Of a DNA stretch of 8,486 bases, positions 6,453 through 8,486 are shown piece after piece. The position numbers were made by a program, and so were the translations under genes. The stretch comes from Oscillospiraceae bacterium (GTDB lineage: Bacteria; Bacillota; Clostridia; UBA1381): positions 1 to 8,486 of the forward strand of contig JAJBTG010000264.1 of assembly GCA_020860985.1 (NCBI GenBank). The letters are read 5' to 3'. The notes below the pieces were generated by a model that worked only from the letters and a program-made list of their open reading frames with translations, was not told the origin of the DNA and made no database searches. Numbering within the stretch: position 1 is the stretch's first letter; every line of letters begins with the position of its first letter.

Positions 6453-6783
6453 ATAAGGATATATAGAGCTCATCTAATTGAGCCTGTAATTCCGGCAAAT
6501 CCTCTTTGACTATATCCCATATAAGCACAAGATTTACACCGTCATAATCATGAACTATCCTGTTACGGAGTCCGTACAGAATCTTCCAAGGAATTAAAGT
6601 ATGATCATTTTTAAAATTTTTATCAATCTTGTTGGCAAGCTCGCCGACTTGACTTAAATTAAACACACACGCCTCAATAAGAATTGAATCATTTATGAAA
6701 TCGTCATACGTCTTTGATTTTGTATAGTCTATAACCTTAGAAATATACTTCAACATTTTTTCAACAGCAATTTTATTTCTCAT
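6451..6783 (-). CDS. hepT: HepT-like ribonuclease toxin (HEPN, DUF86 family)
   Basis: This 110-residue, largely helical protein carries the HEPN RX4HXY motif intact as R73-NRIV-H78-D-Y80. In characterised HepT toxins the Arg and His are the RNase active site and the Tyr is the residue adenylylated by the partner MntA. The family role is a toxin that cleaves RNA when not modified by its antitoxin. The length is typical (~110-140), slightly short. The ATG at 6783 follows GGAG (complement of 6793-6796) located within the end of the upstream mntA gene, and the two frames overlap by 11 bases, indicating translational coupling. The name follows motif and context; the activity is inferred. Confidence 0.9.
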   Translation of the reverse strand: MRNKIAVEKMLKYISKVIDYTKSKTYDDFINDSILIEACVFNLSQVGELANKIDKNFKNDHTLIPWKILYGLRNRIVHDYDGVNLVLIWDIVKEDLPELQAQLDELYISL

Positions 6784-7075
6784 AAATCACCACTCCGTCC
6801 TTTGCGATTTCAGAGAATATTTTTGACCCCTTAATTATATGAGCGTCATCAAAAACATCAACATCCTTATCGAGAGCCTCCCGAACATCTTCTATAAGAC
6901 CGACAAATTTTAAACCGCGCAAATTACTGTCAAGAAACAAATCCACATCACTTTGTCCATCGGCAAGTCCCTTGACATATGAACCGAAAAGAACCGCCTT
7001 TTTTACGTTATGCTGCGCGAACACGGGGTAAAGAACGGTTTTTATATCGTCTATCGTATAAACTGTATCACACAT
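6773..7075 (-). CDS. mntA: MntA-like minimal nucleotidyltransferase antitoxin
   Basis: The protein is 100 residues when started at the ATG at 7075, supported by GGGAG (complement of 7083-7087) seven bases upstream. An in-frame ATG at 7108 would add 11 residues but lacks a comparable ribosome binding site and gives an atypical N-terminus. The polymerase-beta nucleotidyltransferase motif GSX10DXD is complete: G31-S32, then D43-V-D45, with a third catalytic Asp likely at D73 in the DVDVF strand. In characterised MntA-HepT systems this enzyme neutralises the HEPN toxin by adding AMP groups to its motif tyrosine. It precedes hepT with an 11-base overlap in one operon. Such pairs are frequent in accessory positions of bacterial genomes and can act in plasmid maintenance or phage response; here the location is apparently chromosomal. 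Confidence 0.9.
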   Translation of the reverse strand: MCDTVYTIDDIKTVLYPVFAQHNVKKAVLFGSYVKGLADGQSDVDLFLDSNLRGLKFVGLIEDVREALDKDVDVFDDAHIIKGSKIFSEIAKDGVVIYEK

Positions 7076-7141
7076 AAATATACTCCCTTCGTTCTGTTTT
7101 AACAGCATTCAATCCGCAGACCGCAGCCACGTTATATGATT

Positions 7142-7170
7142 ATTATATCAAATAAGCTCATAAAAATCAA
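7142..7170 (-). promoter_or_regulatory. Extended -10 promoter of the mntA-hepT operon
   Basis: Read on the minus strand, TTGATT (complement of 7165-7170) and a perfect TATAAT (complement of 7142-7147) are separated by 17 bases, and TGA precedes the -10 (TGn extended element). The predicted start is near 7135, giving a leader of about 60 bases. A short TGAT...ATCA inverted repeat overlaps the -10, possibly an autoregulatory site but too short to claim. Confidence 0.75.
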
Positions 7171-7186
7171 TATTCATTATCTCTTA

Positions 7187-7243
7187 TCGGCGAAGCTGCA
7201 AAGCTGCATTGTGACGTCGTCCGGCATTGCTTCAAAGTCGCCC
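7187..7243. repeat. Short GC-rich intergenic element with nested inverted and tandem repeats
   Basis: This ~57-base island is clearly more GC-rich than the AT-rich bases on both sides. It has an outer inverted pair GGCGA (7189-7193) / TCGCC (7238-7242), a nested pair GAAGC (7192-7196) / GCTTC (7229-7233), and a perfect tandem duplication of the 8-mer AAGCTGCA (7193-7208). A palindromic GACGTC lies in the middle. It has no T-tract and so is not a normal terminator for the phosphofructokinase gene. It could be a dispersed intergenic repeat or a non-coding element; its copy number cannot be judged from this window. Confidence 0.35.
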
Positions 7244-7249
7244 ACCTAT

Positions 7250-8485
7250 TTAATTATATAAATGACTCGGAAGTCCGTCAACCATTATCGGCGACAGCTC
7301 CGCTTGTATAAGCGGGCGGGCGTAGGACAGAAATTCGGGTGATACATATGTATTGTCGTTTGTGAGCCATTCAAGCGGAACCTTTTTCTCAATGTTGGCA
7401 ATCTTGTCAATGTCATAAGGCATTGTGGTGCATTGATACGGATTGTTTGTGACGCGGTTGAAGATAATCATCTTGCCCGTTTCACCTCTGAACGCCGCCT
7501 CGACGGCGTGTCCGCCGGCAACGAACGCCTCGGTTATATCAACTCTCGAAACCATATGCGAGCTGCATCTTTGCAGAATACTCAAATCAACGGCGCGCGC
7601 CTTGCAGCCGAAATTTTGAGTAATGGTATTCGCCAAATACTGCGCCGTGCCGCCCAGGGTCATATGACCGAACGAATCCTTAAACTGCGCCTGACTTGAA
7701 ATTAATTCACAGACATATCTTCCGTCCTTGAGCTTAATTCCCTCGGACACCGCTATAACTATTGACTTTTTAATCCATCTTGTTTCCTCAACCTTAGCCA
7801 AAAAGCTGTCTGTATCGAACGGAACCTCGGGAAGATATATAAGGTCGGGACCCACGCAGTCCTCGCCGCGGCTAAGAGCGCTTGACGCGGTAAGCCAACC
7901 GGCGTTTCTTCCCATTACCTCAACGACGTGAATATTCTCGGTTCCGTACACCTTCGCGTCGCGGATAAGCTCCTTTGTAGCGGTCGCGATAAATTTTGCC
8001 GCGCTGCCGTAGCCGGGGGTATGGTCTGTTTCGGCGAGGTCGTTGTCTATTGTTTTCGGCACGCCCATAAAGCGTATGCTGCTGTTTATCATTTCTCCGT
8101 ATTTTGAAAGCTGCTTTATGGTGTCCATTGAGTCGTTTCCACCGATGTAGAAGAAGTATCCGACTTCAAGGTTGTTGAGCATTTTGAAAATCTTCTTGTA
8201 CATTTCCTCGTTGTCCTCAATCTCCGGCAGCTTAAAGCGACAGGAGCCGAGATATGCGGACGGGGTTCTTTTCAAAAGCTCGATATGCAAATCCGTTTGG
8301 ATATGCTCCGACAGGTCGATATACCGTCCTTCAAGAAAGCCTTGAATACCGTTTTGCATTCCGTAAATTTTATCCGCGCCTCTGTCGCGGGCGGTCTTAA
8401 AGACGCCGGCAAGGCTTGAATTGATTACGGCTGTAGGTCCGCCGGACTGACCTACGATAATGTTTTTGTGTTTCATACATTTCAT
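7250..8485 (-). CDS. 6-phosphofructokinase, probably pyrophosphate-dependent
   Basis: This cytoplasmic glycolytic enzyme converts fructose 6-phosphate to fructose 1,6-bisphosphate. The 411-residue frame shows the family motifs in order: GQSGGPT (12-18), GGNDS (115-119), PKTIDND (143-149, catalytic Asp147), MGRNAGW (191-197), SEG (247-249) and QRCSSHMVSRVD (305-316). At the two positions that separate ATP from pyrophosphate users, it has Asp118 (Gly in the ATP enzymes, as in GGDGS) and Lys144 (Gly in PGTIDND). Both point to pyrophosphate as phosphoryl donor, which would make the step reversible. Asn117 replaces the metal-binding Asp of the ATP type; this occurs in the long clostridial-type forms. 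The start is uncertain: Met1 lies one base from the window edge and Met4 is an alternative, and no ribosome binding site is visible. The upstream part could extend a few codons past the window. Confidence 0.92.
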   Translation of the reverse strand: MKCMKHKNIIVGQSGGPTAVINSSLAGVFKTARDRGADKIYGMQNGIQGFLEGRYIDLSEHIQTDLHIELLKRTPSAYLGSCRFKLPEIEDNEEMYKKIFKMLNNLEVGYFFYIGGNDSMDTIKQLSKYGEMINSSIRFMGVPKTIDNDLAETDHTPGYGSAAKFIATATKELIRDAKVYGTENIHVVEVMGRNAGWLTASSALSRGEDCVGPDLIYLPEVPFDTDSFLAKVEETRWIKKSIVIAVSEGIKLKDGRYVCELISSQAQFKDSFGHMTLGGTAQYLANTITQNFGCKARAVDLSILQRCSSHMVSRVDITEAFVAGGHAVEAAFRGETGKMIIFNRVTNNPYQCTTMPYDIDKIANIEKKVPLEWLTNDNTYVSPEFLSYARPLIQAELSPIMVDGLPSHLYN

Positions 8486-8486
8486 C

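Noticed and set aside
7096..7107. CTGTT/AACAG inverted repeat in the mntA leader
   Set aside because: A five-base arm with a two-base loop is too short to be meaningful.
7076..7108. Upstream ATG at 7108 as the start of mntA
   Set aside because: The 11 extra codons include the GGGAG ribosome binding site of the ATG at 7075, and the family N-terminus fits the shorter form.
7190..7243. Short minus-strand peptide (about 16 codons from an ATG) in the GC-rich island
   Set aside because: It has no ribosome binding site and no similarity I can defend; repeat structure explains the base composition better.

Overview
The window looks like chromosomal DNA from a low-to-mid GC Firmicute of the class Clostridia, plausibly a gut lineage. 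This is inferred from several things: strong GGAGG-type ribosome binding sites, sigma-A promoters with TGn extended -10 boxes, an exported protein with a copper-amine-oxidase-N-like stalk domain, and a phosphofructokinase carrying pyrophosphate-type active-site residues. No tRNA, rRNA, CRISPR array, transposase or phage gene is visible.

Layout. Positions 1-105 are a leader with one hairpin and a candidate promoter. It precedes an exported stalk/repeat/transglutaminase-like protein (106-1803). A MATE exporter (1919-3301) and an MFS transporter (3425-4627) follow, and the MFS gene has its own plausible promoter. Next comes a compact two-gene metal-cluster operon (4731-6365). Its first gene is an Mrp/NBP35-type Fe-S carrier ATPase. 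Its second encodes a DUF134 DNA-binding-type domain fused to a NifX/NifB-type cofactor-binding domain with a His/Cys-rich tail. The operon's near-consensus promoter carries two copies of a 12-bp palindrome, one lying over the -35 box. A strong hairpin terminator (6421-6452) ends it.

On the minus strand are an MntA-HepT toxin-antitoxin pair (7075 down to 6451) with its own extended -10 promoter, a short GC-rich intergenic element, and a phosphofructokinase (7250 to the right edge). The terminator at 6421-6452 sits between the convergent transcription units, and the hepT stop codon lies inside its T-tract.

How the genes work together. The clearest functional unit is 4731-6365: a probable autoregulated Fe-S or metal-cofactor handling module. 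The fusion ORF contains an internal Shine-Dalgarno and ATG placed exactly at the start of the NifX-like domain, so one gene may yield both a regulator-cofactor fusion and a free cofactor-binding protein. The rest are independent: two drug or solute transporters, a surface/exported protein, a toxin-antitoxin pair and a glycolytic enzyme. I see no evidence for a wholly new defence or mobile system. The operator pair plus the internal start in the Mrp/DUF134/NifX operon is the most distinctive signal.
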